Origin: Arachis hypogaea
Taxonomy: Eukaryota > Streptophyta > Magnoliopsida > Fabales > Fabaceae
Length of the DNA stretch: 64,000 bases
Direction: 5' to 3'
Assembly: GCF_003086295.3 (NCBI RefSeq)
Contig: NC_092054.1
Location: forward strand, 31,588,393 to 31,652,392
Below the pieces are notes generated by a model, which was not told the DNA's origin, did no database searches, and worked only from the letters and a program-made list of their open reading frames with translations. Numbering within the stretch: position 1 is the stretch's first letter; the number at the start of each line of letters is the position of its first letter. Below, piece by piece: positions 1 to 11,970 of this stretch. The translations under genes were made by a program, and so were the position numbers.

Positions 1-384
1 CTGTTAGTATATTAGGTTGGGTGATAAGAGTACGATTTTCTACTATGGACTTGTAACAGATTTATTTACCTAATTTAATTTGAAGTTGATTTTGTACTGA
101 ACTTAAAGAATATAGCTAGTTTTCTTATCTCTTCATGTAACTAAAGATCATTCAAATCCCATAAGTATGAAATTCGTTATGACTATATCTTGAAAGGTGA
201 TTTATTATCGGTTAGGAATTCACTACGGCTAATGTTTTCATATATTTAAATTTTAAATTAGATATATTAGTTTTTCAAATGCATTATTTCTTATTTTTTA
301 TTTTAAATTTAAATCTTAAATTATTACCATTTTAATTAATTAATTAGTTATTGAATAATGAACTTGATTGAAAAAGTTAGGATT
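1..384. other. AT-rich DNA, no gene seen
   Basis: Strongly AT-rich plant-type sequence. I see no open frame, RNA gene or repeat boundary. It meets the GC-richer PMD fragment at a sharp composition step near 380. Confidence 0.6.
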
Positions 385-1035
385 TTACAACCTTTTGGTT
401 GATGGGACTCAGCCGGCTCAAGCTGGTGTCAGAGAATGGGCGCCAGCTACGACATACGCTCCCACCCCAAGCAAACAACAAATCAGTTGGGCCATTATCT
501 CCTTACAATCGTACCATGTTGCACGACACAGTGACCTGTAAAGTTGCGCGAAACAAACTGACCCCCAACTGTAATTGCCGATCTGATAAGAATTCTAGAG
601 CAGTGGTAGATACTTCGTGTGGGCATACGTTGTCGACTTATTCGCGAAGTGGGTGGTACCCAACAGATAAAAGATGTTACACCTAACATAGCTCTTGGAG
701 GAACTGCTCACTTGAGGTTCGCTGCCGAATATCATGAGGCTCTGGGCGACCAAGAAATCGTGACTGCTATCGGTCCAACCAGTCACAACCTCTCTGTCGA
801 TCAGTAGGCTAAATAAGTGTAACACGTCCTCCAGTGTCATTGCAACCTCACCCACTAGCTTTACAAACGTATATATCTCTAGCCGCCACTTTTCCACAAG
901 AGCAGCTAGCATCGCGGAAAGTCCTCTAATCACTCTAAATCTTGAGAGCTGGTAGAATCCGATAGTTTGTAAGGCAACCTCCAGATGTTACGTTTCTGGC
1001 TGGTCAAGCTTACGGGACAAAAGATTCCTATTAGC
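385..1035 (-). pseudogene. plant mobile domain (PMD / MAIN-like) gene fragment, broken
   Basis: A ~650-bp block at roughly 50% GC, rich in CpG, inside AT-rich DNA. Read on the minus strand from about 1000, it gives a stretch ending ALVEKWRLEIYTF, then VGEVAMTLEDV, DREVVTGW and, near 600, HTKYLPLL. These fit the plant mobile domain pattern (LVERWRPETHTFHL, GE.TITLEDV, G..VTG, RYLPLL) of MAIN-like proteins and of transposons that carry the domain. The frame is open from about 990 to a stop at about 595. Beyond that stop, similarity continues toward 400 in shifted frames (IGNYSWGS, LYRSLCRATWYDCKEI, WERM). At least two stops and one or more frameshifts make it non-functional. It covers only part of a normal PMD protein (usually several hundred residues). 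I cannot tell from this piece whether the source was a host gene or a transposon. Confidence 0.8.
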
Positions 1036-1055
1036 CTAGTAAAGTTCAACCACAA

Positions 1056-1930
1056 AAGAAATTAATTTAATAAATAACAAAAAGAATAAATTAATAACAA
1101 AAAATAAAATAAATAATAATTACAAAAATTCAAATTTCTTATTATTTCACATTCATATTTCTTATTAATTTCATTAATAAAATTATTTTATTTATTAAAA
1201 CATAAAATGAAGTGAAAATAACATTAAAACACAAAACAACATATAATTATCTGTTATTCAATACCAAAGTATATCTTTATAATCATATTGATTATTACTT
1301 CTAAAATACTAATGTTGAAGCATAAAATGAAATAAATGATAACAATATAAAATAACAAAAAGAATTAATTTAATAAATAGTAAAAAGAATAAATGAATAA
1401 CAAAAAATAAAATAAATAATAATTACAAAAATTTAAATTTTTTATTATCCACATTCATATTTCTTATTAATTTCATTAATAAAATCATTTTATTTATTAA
1501 ACCATAAAATGAAGTAAAAATAACATCAAAACACAAAATAATATATAATTATATGTTATTCAATACCAAAGTATATCTTTATAATCATATTGATTATTAA
1601 TTATAAAATACTAATGTTGAAACAGAAAATAAACTAAATAATAACAACATAAAATAACAAAAAGAATTAATTTAATAAGTAGTAAAATGAATAAATTAAT
1701 AACAAAAAATAAAATAAATAATAATTAGAAAAATTCAAATTTCTTATTATTCACATTCATATTTCTTATTAATTTTATTAATAAAATCATTTTATTTATT
1801 AAAAAATAAAATGAAGTAAAAATAACATTAAAATTCAATACTAAAATATATCTTTATAATCATATTGATTATTAATTTTAAAATACTAATGTTGAAACAG
1901 AAAATAAAATAAATAATAACAACATAAAAT
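1056..1930. repeat. tandem repeat, three copies of a ~303-bp unit
   Basis: The phrase GAATTAATTTAATAA recurs at about 1058 (one extra A), 1362 and 1664, so the period is 304 then 302 bp. Each copy then runs through the same AT-rich blocks: a TTCTTATTATT...CACATTCATATTTC section and an ATACTAATGTTGAA section. The third copy is shorter (about 265 bp) because it lacks a ~30-bp piece present in the other two. No coding potential. It abuts the PMD fragment directly. Confidence 0.85.
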
Positions 1931-2400
1931 TCGAATTTTTTATATAAATATTTTAGTTATTTTTCAAATTAATAACTAAAAATTTATATAACATAACAAT
2001 AACCACAATATATATTATAATAGAAAATAAAAAAAATATGTGTCTTATTTATTTCGAAAATAAAAAAATAGCTTAACATTAATTTTGAAAAAAATTATTA
2101 TTACTTATATTATGTATTCATATTAAGATTTAACAGTACATTTAGACAAAAGTTATTCAAATAAACAGTGACAAACTATTAAACTAATGTTAACTAAATA
2201 AATACTAATAAATTAACTGAAAATAATAAATTTATATAGTTAAGATGTTTCAAATAGTTGATATAATCTTCTACAGACATATAATTACGTACCATTTTAG
2301 ATATTCTAATCCTACTCTCATCAACTCTTATTAATCACTCCTCACACAATAAATAAAACAAAATAAAAGAAAATTTTCAGTGTTGCTGGCTTGATGAGCT
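1931..2400. other. AT-rich DNA, no gene seen
   Basis: Long runs of A and T with no usable frame, and nothing recognisable. It separates the tandem array from the GC-richer island that follows. Confidence 0.6.
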
Positions 2401-2800
2401 GAGAATGTATGGTGTATGGTGATAGTGAAAGGAAACTTAAATGATAAGCAGCCCAACCCCACTCCTCCTCCGATTTTATACATCAGACGTGGGTCTAAAG
2501 CTATAAATATCACCGGTTCCCAGAACAAGGTTGCCTCTTGCACGGAGACAGAACAACACATTACCTGTATGTTGCATAGCCGACACGTAGCCGAAGGAGC
2601 TTACCACGCACCCTACGTGCGTGTTGTGTAATACGGAACTTGCATGTTGCCTGAAAACAAGACACGTGGCGAATCTTTATTGAAAATTTCTCTGTTCCGT
2701 CAATACAGAACCTGTGTGTTGAGCAACATGTAACCTGCATGTTAAACAATATTTTTGACAACTCCACGTCCTTGTAAAACACCCAAAACACTAATATTTA
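2401..2800 (+). promoter_or_regulatory. promoter-like GC-richer island with TATA box and repeated CTGCATGTTG-type motif
   Basis: A ~400-bp island of near-balanced composition between AT-rich flanks. It has a good TATA box (TATAAATA, 2502-2509) and, about 60 bp later, a series of related 10-12-mers: ACCTGTATGTTG (2563), CTTGCATGTTGC (~2639), ACCTGTGTGTTG (~2710) and ACCTGCATGTT (~2732). GACACGTGGCG near 2662 contains the G-box/ABRE core ACGTGGC, and GACACGTAGCCG (2582) is a variant of it. The frames of 71-76 codons on both strands overlap one another and look accidental. Reading it as a promoter or 5' untranslated region is inference; it could equally be the end of a DNA transposon. Confidence 0.35.
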
Positions 2801-4035
2801 AATAAAACATCACTTTTTTTTCTATATCTAAAATAATTTCTGACATATTAGTTAAACTCTTTTGAATTTTACTCGTAAATTAAAGCACGATAAACAAAAA
2901 TAAAATTTTCTTAATATTCGCACCAACTTTTGTTAATCATAAGCGTCCTTGCACCTTCCCGTAGATGGAATAATCCTATAAAAATAGGCAGGAATTTTTA
3001 TTTCATGTCAAAACGTGTTCTTTCGTATAGGGGAGAACCATGTTTCAGTTTTTACACAATTCAGATAGAAGGTAGTGTGGTCCATTTTATTAGCTAGTAA
3101 CATAGTTATTCACTTTGTACGGTGCGAAATCGGGACATGTTCTCCATCAATGCCTATAAATTAAAAAACTTGTTTAATTTATGTCTCTTTGAAAATTGGC
3201 GCTAAACTCCATCATGGTAAATGGGGACCATTTAGCTTCTATCTTGAATCCATGTTTGAATTAGTTTCATTTTTTTTCAAAAATAAAATGAAAAAACAGC
3301 TTATTACCTTAATAATGTCATCATTATATTTTTGATATCACGGTTCCAAAATCTTGAATTGTGTTTCAAGCAGTTCACTTTTAATTTGGTGCACATGATG
3401 TTCTTCAAAGAAAGTGAAGTAATCATGTGCTTAAGGAGCTTTGGAGCCTTAGAGGATAAAGCACGATGAACGAAGCACGGACGCTAAGTTGTCGTGTCTC
3501 ATGAACACATTTTAGTTATAATATTTATTCGATATATTTAAACGTATTTAAATATCACGACATGTGTCTAATTTTATTCTTAATATATTTTTTTTAAATG
3601 AGTTTATAAATAATATATATTATTATTTATTAAAACAAAAAATAAATATTTTATATAATTAAAAAATATTAAAAATAAAAATAATTTATATTATAATATT
3701 AATAAAATATTAAAATAAAATTATAATATATTTAAACAATACTTTTATTTTATATATACTATATTTCTGTGTTTTATAAAAATTTAAAATTTGTGTATCT
3801 GTATATATTTTATGTCGTATCATATTTTATATTTGTATAACATAAGTAAAGCATCATAATTTTGGGATTAACCCATGTATTTGGTTGTCTCTGACGACTC
3901 ATTAAAACATATCACAGTGATAAAATTTCCTTATTCCATTAACGAGATTTTATAATTTTTTCTACTCATAGTTTTTAATTCTTTGAAATATTGGAAATGT
4001 TTCTAAGTGTTCTCTTAAGGGGCCTTTGTTTCAAC
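2801..4035. other. AT-rich intergenic DNA, no gene seen
   Basis: No frame worth reporting. A moderately GC-richer stretch at about 2940-3500 may be old gene or transposon debris, but I could not match it to a family on either strand. From 3540 onward it is almost pure AT. Confidence 0.5.
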
Positions 4036-5038
4036 TTTAAATATATGAGAAAATTCTACTTCTTTCTTATGAGAGATATTAAAATGATATTTGTGTTCTC
4101 TCTATTTATAAAATATATATTTTTTTCTTATAATTTTTAAAATTTTTTTTCTTTAACCTATTTTAAATTTTTTGTGTTAACTAATGTTAATTTTATTCTT
4201 TTTTTAAAAAAAGATAATTTTTTTTACAAAAATATCCTTTAAATTTTTTTTATTTTTTTGTTATTAAATTTTGCTTACTAAAATACTCTTTAATACATGA
4301 TTTTTTATTGATTAAATTATATTTTTATCAAAATATTCTTTAAAAAATTTAATAATTAAATTATTTTTTCAATGATACCCTTCAATAAATTTTTTTATTA
4401 TTAAATTGTGCTTTTACCAAAATTTTCGTTAACAATTATTTTTATATTTTACTATTAATTTTTTGATATCAATATATATTATTTTAACATTAAAGAAAAA
4501 AAATCTTGATAAGTTTATTTTTCGATTTCAATATATATTAATTTTTATACATATTAATGGTGGTAAGATTTTTTTATTTAATGTTAAAATAATATATATT
4601 AATATCAAAAATTAATAGTAAAATATAACAATAATTGTTAACGAAAATTTTGGTAAATTCATAATTTAATAATTAAAAAATTATTCAACGGTATCTTAGA
4701 AAAACATAATTTAGTTCTTAATTTTTTTAAAAATTTTTGGTAAAAATACAATTTAATCAATAAAAAAATAATTTATTAAAAAATATTTTGGTAAGCAAAA
4801 TTTAATGACAAAACAATAAAATTTTTGCTAAAGAGTATTTTTTGTAAAAATTAATTTATTTTTCTTGAAAAATGGATAAAGTTAATATTAGTTAACACAA
4901 AAAGATTTAAAATGAATTAAAGAGAAAGTTTTTTAAAAGTTATAAGGGAGAAGAATGTACATTTTATAAATGGCGGAGAGGGGAACGTTATTTTAGCATC
5001 TTTTAAAGGGGAGTAAAATTTTCTCTAAATATATTTAA
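4036..5038. mobile_element. fold-back (long hairpin) element, ~1 kb
   Basis: The segment is a near-perfect inverted repeat. The left arm, about 4036-4507, matches the reverse complement of the right arm, about 4565-5038, leaving a ~57-bp loop. Checkpoints: TTTCGTTAACAATTATT (4426-4442) pairs with AATAATTGTTAACGAAA (~4630-4646). GAGAAAATTCTACT (4048-4061) pairs with AGTAAAATTTTCTC near 5012-5025. TTTATAAA (4109) pairs with TTTATAAA (4964). Arms of ~470 bp, a short loop and no coding sequence fit a fold-back or large MITE-like non-autonomous DNA transposon. I could not fix a target-site duplication because both flanks are low-complexity AT. Confidence 0.85.
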
Positions 5039-5997
5039 TTTCTAAGAATATTACGCTCGGGAATATTACATCTGGATATTATAATTTTTTTTACTATTAC
5101 AAATTGTTGGAAATTATTTTTAATATTTTCAAGAATAAATTAAGAATAAATTACTAATGTATTTGTTTTATTATAAGTTAGAATTAATTAAAACAAATGT
5201 CCATTTATTTATGTTAATTGATAGTTCATAGTACCAATTTTTATTTGATTATATTAAAAATATTGAAAATGTAATTAATTTTGTTAAAAAATAAATTTTA
5301 AATTTCTTATTTTACGTTTATGTATGAAAGATATTAGTAGTGTGTGGATAGTATATTAACAACTAACAAAGATAGAGAGGCAGATTAGCAAAAAATAATC
5401 CCAGAAAACATAAAAAAATATGTCTTAATGCATGTTCTGTTTAGGTATTAAGAGAAAGGTACAAGAATGCTATGGCCTAATACAACATGTTTTTATCTCT
5501 ATTTCTTATTTCAAACAAGATATAAACACAATTTATGTTTTTATTCTTATGAGTGATACTCCTAATTATTCAACAGGTCTGTGTAGTAACTTTTGCTTCA
5601 AACAAATTCATGCGTAACAAAAAATTATTGGTCCATGATATTTTAGAATATTAGTCTCTAATAATATACAAAGACAAATTAGCCTCTTATTTTCTAAAAA
5701 AATTCAGAGAATTACCCCTAAATCACACTATTTTCAAAAAAAAAAATTAAAGATTAACCTGTCTCTTTTTAAAAAAAATATCAAAAATATTTTACTTTAT
5801 TTTATTATTATAGACTAGTATTTTAAAAAAATGGTAACTAATTTATCAATTTTTTTATTAAAAATAATATATCTAAAAAAATATTAGAAATTAATATGAC
5901 GTATTACCATTTTTATATTTCTATTTTTACTTTTATATTTTAAAATAAAAAATCCTAAATCTTAATGAATTCGTATCTGATTATTCTTATAGCTCTC
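5039..5997. other. AT-rich intergenic DNA, no gene seen
   Basis: AT-rich with several poly-A and poly-T runs. The one 61-codon frame (5432-5617) has no recognisable features and is what such sequence gives by chance. Confidence 0.55.
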
Positions 5998-6794
5998 ATT
6001 GTAGCCTCTTTAATTTTAGAAAAAATATATTTTTACCCATGAGATGTCAATGCTGACAAAACTACTCACATGAGCTCAAAATGAATTTTTTACCCATGAA
6101 TACGGACACCGGATTCGATGGTCCCAAAATGTTTAGACCATTAAATGGTCCCATTACAAAATATGTTTTTTTAAGTTTTTTAATAACTGCTAAAACTTAT
6201 CTAATTTTAATTACAAATTAATCTTTTATATATTATTTAATTATAAAATCTATTTTTTATTTTATAAATTATTATTTTGTCATTCATCTATCATTTTTAT
6301 TAATAATAAAAAAATAATAACGAATTAGATCTTCCATTAATCGTAATAATCTTTTTGGTGATCCTAATCGATTAAAATTTTATCTTTGATCCATTACATC
6401 CATATAGGGTTGTGAAATCGTGTTTCTTAGAAAATCAATCGATTGGATTCACAAAACAATCGATTAGATTTTAAGTTTCCCATAATTCAATTGATTGGAA
6501 TTCAGGTTTCCACAAAACAATCGATTGAATGTTGGACGATAGTATAGTTTTCCAAAATATCAATCGATTGTAACTTTTACACAATCGATTTAATGATGCT
6601 TAGAATGTGGATTTTTTCTAATTCGATCTATTGTTCATATTACCCAATCGATTGAAGGATTCAAAGCAATATGAGTCTCACAATTCAATCGATTGGTTGT
6701 GTTACCCAATCGATTTAAGTCTTCAAAGCAATATGAATTTGCACAATGTAATAGATTGGTTGTGTTATACAATCGATTGAATTGTGCACTACAT
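5998..6794 (+). repeat. left terminal inverted repeat
   Basis: The inverted partner of 10555-11313. The inner half (about 6430-6790) contains around a dozen copies of the 10-bp palindrome CAATCGATTG or one-base variants, some in close pairs such as CAATCGATTGGTTGTGTTAC near 6688. The outer half is AT-rich and unique. Confidence 0.8.
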
Positions 6795-9105
6795 TATATG
6801 TTATGCTGTTCCCAATTTTTCTGCTCGTGTTTATAAATTATTATTTTATTATTCATCTATCTTATCTTTAAAATTTTATCTTTAATTTTTAAGTTTTTAT
6901 TTTGATTTAGATACTCTAATATTATCTTTTCTTTAATATTAAGATTATAAATTGATGAATAATCTATCATCAATTACTCAATACTATAATTGAAATCGTT
7001 TATCAATCTCCTTGATTATCAAAATTTTCATTGTTTTTGTTCTAGTTATCCATCTACTTAATATCCAATTTTTCTTCATTTTTTATCCATCTCTTTAATA
7101 TCCAATATTTGTTCATCATTAATTGATAATCACAGTTGTAGCAATCAGCAAAGATCCAATCAATTTCTTCATTGTAGTGTTCAAAAAATAATCCACTGTT
7201 TTGATTACAAAATTGAGGTAAGTGAAAAGAATCTCTAATTTTGCAATTCTTCGTTTCGATTCTTTATTTGTGAAATTGATTGTGTAATGAAAAATGTTTT
7301 TTTTTTATCTTTTAGTAATTCACAGACATTGAGGAATACTAAAAAGTAAATAAATTTTATTTTTTATTATTAATTAGCTAGCAATATTTAAAAGTATGGA
7401 CTTAAAATGTATTATTGGATTATAATACTAAAAGAATTTATATAACTTATATTTTTGTTTTGTCATTGTGAGTTCCACTATAATGAAACTTATATTCCAT
7501 AGTAAATCGAATTAGATGAATTCGATTTATGGAATAGGTTGAGCGTCATAGCAAATCGAATCAATTAGCATTTGATCAAATATCTAAATCGAAGCAATAA
7601 TTAGCTACGAATTATATCACGAGTATTCACCTTAGAAAAAAAAGGTATTAGATATTACTCAAAAAATAATAATATTTTAAATATTAAATATTTAACTACC
7701 AAGTCTAGCAATTCAAACACTTCCATTGGATACATTTATTTGTGCTTCTTATAAAAAAAATTAAAAAACAGCAGCAGTTTTTCAACGCTTTTTCTTTTTT
7801 TAATTTTCTTTTAGAATAAAAAAATGTAGTAGTATGTAGATTGTTATTAAATGACTGTTTTGTGCTCTCTCTCAACTTTTGTAGATTGTGAAACTTAATG
7901 GTTAAATCTTAATTAGTGTCACCAAATGTAGCAAGATGGTTATGTAGTATAGATTAGTGTCAATGATGAGAACAAAGAAAAAAAACACTAATTATACAAA
8001 GTTTTATTTAGTATTTGCAAGTAATTTTGCGAGTTCATTAAGAACAATAATTTTGTATGTCTAGCCACTTAATTTATAATATTTATTTTAATTTTTTTAT
8101 TATTTATTGGTGAAGAGGACTACTCAACTTGAAGAAGCTGAGGATGAAGCTACAAAAATGCAGAAGAGGAGATCGGTAGAATTCTTAGATAGAAATGAAA
8201 GAAATACAAAGTTTGTTATGTTAAATAAAATATTTCTCATTTTTCTCTCATTTAATTTTTTTATTCTTCTCCTATTTTTACTTCTAATTTTTATTATAAC
8301 AGGTAATCAAAATATCAAGAAATACATACTAATAATGTTAGGATTTGAGGAGAAAATTATTTGAATGTGATGATTAAATCCAATTGTCTTAGTAAACTTA
8401 TAATCTGCAACTATTTTTTATGTTTGAACATTTAACATAAACCACTGTAATAAATACTAGATTTTAATTTGCTAGTTTACATTGACAATTCCAGTCGCAT
8501 TTGCAGAAAGAATATTATACCTACGGTAAATAGATTTCATTTAATCCCTATTAGTTGAAATCTCTTCTGATTTTGGACCTCAATAAATTAAAAATACGCC
8601 TTACAAATATAAATAAGAGGATTTGAGAAAAAAAAAATTTTTATTGCTCGAAAGATCCTTTATCAAACTAGTTCAAATCTTGAATATATGGAAACATATA
8701 AATAGAATGCAAACAAACAAAAAAAAATGAAAAAAATCTTTTTTTCAAAACATTAATTGTATAAAATAAAATATAATTTATAAGACATAATATTTGTATG
8801 ACATTGTTGTTGAAATAATAAATGAAAATGACATTACTTCATCATAAAAATATGAGTTCTTTTAAACTAAGATATTTATATAGTGCATAGAATTAGAGAA
8901 AAATTGTAAAGCCACCAAGGAGAAAATATCTATTTAAAAAGTCATTGAAAAATAACTAAAGAAGTACATCCATCAAACCTAACAAATAAATACTCAATAA
9001 CTAAAGTATTATAATTTATTTAGATTATTAATATTATCTTTACATCTCATGGTTTGTGTGCATATTCCAAAATTCATTGTCCGACACTATAATTCGTGAC
9101 TTCTT
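6795..9105. other. internal AT-rich part of the inverted-repeat element
   Basis: Mostly AT-rich. An 85-codon frame at 8107-8364 starts with a charged run (KRTTQLEEAEDEATKM) and turns into a hydrophobic AT-encoded tail; it starts at GTG and I cannot support it as a gene. A small palindrome (AATCGAATT...AATTCGATT) lies near 7504-7530. Nothing else is recognisable. Confidence 0.45.
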
Positions 9106-10374
9106 CTAGTTGATCCGACTCTTGAGTAAATGCACAGCGGTTATCATGCGAATATCATGATCCTCAAGCTGCAATTTAATTATTATAAATTAGTACCACA
9201 AAATAGAGTATAAATATTAGAGATTTATTTTGGCTGCTCACCTTATTATTACCCTTTGGTTTAAACTCAAAAGTCATATCTATCCACTTCATTACCCAAA
9301 TTTGCCTGTCTTGACGCTGTCTCATCTCAGCAAAATGTCCCTCAATGTATAATCTTATACTTCGCAATTCATCCATCAAATTTCGCATTGTTGGCGAAGG
9401 AGGCGGTGGTGGTGAGGATTCTTGGGATTGTGCTTGCACCTCAAGGTCTTGTGGTTGTCCTTATACCTGAGGTTATTGGACATCCGGATCTCTTCCCATC
9501 TGTCTTAGAGTGCTGTCATCAATTTTAACTACATTACTCAAGACGATACTTTTCTCTTCACTCAAGTCAATTTCAAGCCATTTGAAAATCTTGGTCCATT
9601 GGCAAGAATTTCCTAAACCAACACTTGATTTTTCTCTCTTCATTTCAAACATATGATGAACCATAAAATAAGGCCAGTTTATCTCCTTTCCGGTCACCAT
9701 AGCCCAAAGCACTAGAATATCTTCGTTAAACAAGATTTCATGATTATGTTTTCTTGAAATCAACACGTATGAAAACAAATACATCAACATACGCTGCTTA
9801 TTACCCAAACCACGGCGACTTATATTACCTCTAGCATCCATGTGTGGATCCTCATACTATAGACTCTACAAACCAATCAATCTTTCATATTCACCCCATT
9901 CCTCATCTGCCGTAATACCCCCAGTAAATTTTGCCCCGTTATAAACTAAATTCCATTGTTCAGCTAATTGTTCCAAAGTAACTCTATAATGCCCTGACCC
10001 TAAATCAAACTCAATCAGTGACATTACTTGCTCATCCTCTTCATCACTTTCAGGAACAACATAATTTAATTTAAAGTACTATAAACAGCCCTAAACAAGT
10101 GAGGATAATATTCATCCATAGTTTGTACAAAATCAATCAAGTGTTGTGTTTGCAAAGCATTCCAGACCAAATTATAATGTCTACCATGAATGAAATTGGC
10201 TGTTATGTACCTAGGAGGAACAATCGCCCTAGACTTGAACTGCTCCACACAGTTGTTCAATGCCTTCGGAGACGACAACCACCTTGCCATGTAATGGGAT
10301 GAAGCAACTAGTCTGGCGGATGCAGAATTTTCACCCTCAACCCTAGCTCTCTTTACATTTTTAGTTCTTGCCAT
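9106..10374 (-). pseudogene. putative plant transposon protein-like gene, broken
   Basis: One reading of ~370 codons runs from MARTKNVKRARVEG at 10374 down to about 9106. After residue ~102 (AVYSTLN) a missing base in an A/T run shifts the frame. The next stretch (VPESDEEDEQVM, then LAEQWNLVYNGAKF) is followed by two in-frame TAG codons near 9855-9865. The protein then continues from MDARGNISRRGLGNKQRM through VLWAMVTGKEINWPYFMVHHM, with another stop near 9473, to a proline-rich linker and MRNLMDELRSIRLYIEGHF. AATAAG/GTGAGC at 9241 and TTGCAG at 9169 would frame a 73-nt intron before a short last exon. The layout (an N-terminal '..YYPHLFRAVYS' block, then a 'RML..LF.Y.L' / 'INWPYF' block) resembles the ORFs at 56140 and 37612, which I assign to the putative plant transposon protein family. 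No catalytic residues are known to me for this family. Confidence 0.65.
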
Positions 10375-10554
10375 TTTGGGATATTGGTTCTTTGGGTTTT
10401 GTAGGGATTTGAATGGGGATTAATAATATGTATGTAGTTTGGAGTGGGTATTGATGGGATTAGAAAAGATGAAGAGAGAAGTTTTCTGAATTTAGAGAGA
10501 AAAGAGAGGTTATGCAGAAATGTTGTTATATTTAAAAAAAAGGAGGGATACCAA

Positions 10555-11313
10555 CCGATTGAATGTAGAAAAAATATTATTCATGACACATTTCAATCGA
10601 TTGTATTGTCAGACCAATAGATTGAATTCGAAAATAGCATTAATCACGTAAAAACTTCAATCGATTATATTATCATACCAATTGATTAAATTTTGATATA
10701 TCATTCTAATAGCGTAAGTCATTCGATTGGGTAACACAACCAATCGATTGAATTGTGAGACCTCATATTGCTTTGAAGACTTCAATCGATTGGGTAACAC
10801 GAACAATCGATTAAATAAGAAAAAGCCCACATGTCTTGCAAAATTCAATCGATTGTGTATCAATTCCAATCGATTAAGTTATGGAAAACCTGAAATTCAA
10901 TCGATTGATTTTCTAAGAAACATGATTTCACAACCCTATACGGATGTAATGGATCAAAGATAAGATTTTAATCGATTAGGATTGCCAAAAATATTATTAC
11001 GATTAATGGAAGATCTAATTCATTATTATTTTTGTTTTTGATTATTAATGAACATGATAAATGAATGATAAAATAATAATTTATAATATAAAAATAGATT
11101 TTATAATTAAATAATATATAAAGATTAATTTATAATTAAAATTAGATAAGGACGATTTAGTAATTATTAAAAAACTTAAAAAACATGTTTTGTTATGGAA
11201 CTATTTAATGGTCCAAATGTTCTAAGACCGTTGAATCCTTTGCCATGAATGTGTGGTTCTGTTTGTCCAAAGTACTCAAATGTCAAATACTCATTAGAAA
11301 TGTGAAGCTACAA
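10555..11313 (-). repeat. right terminal inverted repeat
   Basis: Reverse complement of the left end, with CAATCGATTG-type palindromes between about 10590 and 10920 and the unique AT-rich part toward 11300. The number and spacing of palindromes differ between the two ends, so they have diverged by small duplications or deletions as well as substitutions. Confidence 0.8.
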
Positions 11314-11443
11314 TTCAACGTGGCACTTTAAGTGAATAGGTGGCTTATTAGAGGTATTGTGACATGTCAATGGTTATTGTTATTATTATAACACCATCTT
11401 TTTCTATTTGCTCTTAATTTGTTTCCAAATTGAAAACCCTAAA

Positions 11444-11970
11444 ATGTCAAGAGGACTATAGATCTATCTCTCATGCTTCAAATGGAAGCTTTGTCGGAGA
11501 TGGGTCTTTATCTCTTATGGAGAACGAAGAGAAAAATCTGTTTGAGAAATGTTTTTGTGGGTAGTGCATTGTGTTGCCCTAATTTAAAACTTTGACAGAA
11601 CTTTGACATATTTTGTGAGGTGATTTATTTGCTGTCCTCAATGGAAGGTAAAAGATGTTTGTTTACTAAGTTATATTATTGATGATGTGTTGTAAAATCT
11701 TTTTTATTCCTCTTTTGTTGTATTGTAGAAAATATACTGCAAATATCTTATATAGGTGAACGAGATTGATAGAGGTTAGGAGGATTTGGCAAGAGCCCTA
11801 GTTAAAAGAAACAATGATAACTATTTCTGTATGCATGAGAATAATGTCGTTGTATCAGAAGATGATGAGCCTAACATGAAGATGATACTAAAGATGAAAA
11901 AAATTTGAGGTGAAATTAGAGTTGTTTGGGTGTAAATTGTAACTATCTTTTGTTTACTATTATCCTTAAG
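11444..11970 (+). pseudogene. GRF-type zinc-finger protein gene, decayed
   Basis: From ATG at 11444 a degenerate reading gives MSRG, then after a frameshift ASNGSFVGDGSLSLMENEEK and KCFCG-stop-CIVLP-stop-FKTLT. It ends in R-stop-FICCPQWK just before a GTAAAA splice donor at ~11647. This matches the GRF zinc finger order C.CG...V.....KT.TNP.RRFY.CP.WK. After an intron of ~80 nt (acceptor TTGTAG near 11729), a second piece reads EDLARALVKRNNDNYF, then ENNVVVSEDDEP, and ends with KLELFGCKL. Several stops and shifts show it is dead. GRF proteins of this kind are common in legume genomes and are often carried by transposons, which fits its place right beside the inverted-repeat element. What it bound is unknown. 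Confidence 0.65.

Larger units (their letters stand above)
5998..11313. mobile_element. ~5.3-kb element with long terminal inverted repeats rich in CAATCGATTG
   Basis: The two ends are inverted copies of each other over ~750 bp. Shared marks include TGTTTTTTAAGTTTTTTAAT, ATTAGATCTTCCATTAATCG, TTTGATCCATTACATCC and TTGTGAAATC followed by a run of CAATCGATTG palindromes; each appears forward near 6130-6440 and reversed near 10910-11200. The ends look like ATTGTAGC...GCTACAAT, but no clean target-site duplication is visible, so the boundaries are approximate. Inside is one broken gene on the minus strand (9106-10374) and otherwise AT-rich DNA. No transposase of a known superfamily is recognisable, so this is a non-autonomous or unclassified DNA transposon. 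Long inverted ends would suit a Mutator-like element, but that is only a possibility. Confidence 0.75.

Noticed and set aside
385..1035. A GC-balanced block that looked like random or foreign sequence
   Set aside because: Minus-strand translation shows ordered plant mobile domain motifs, so it is plant-derived.
2940..3500. Possible gene or transposon debris on the minus strand
   Set aside because: Short coding-like scraps only; I could not place them in any family.
5432..5617. 61-codon frame in AT-rich DNA
   Set aside because: Expected by chance; no features.
8107..8364. 85-codon frame with a charged start
   Set aside because: Starts at GTG, turns into AT-rich hydrophobic sequence, and has no exon context that I can support.
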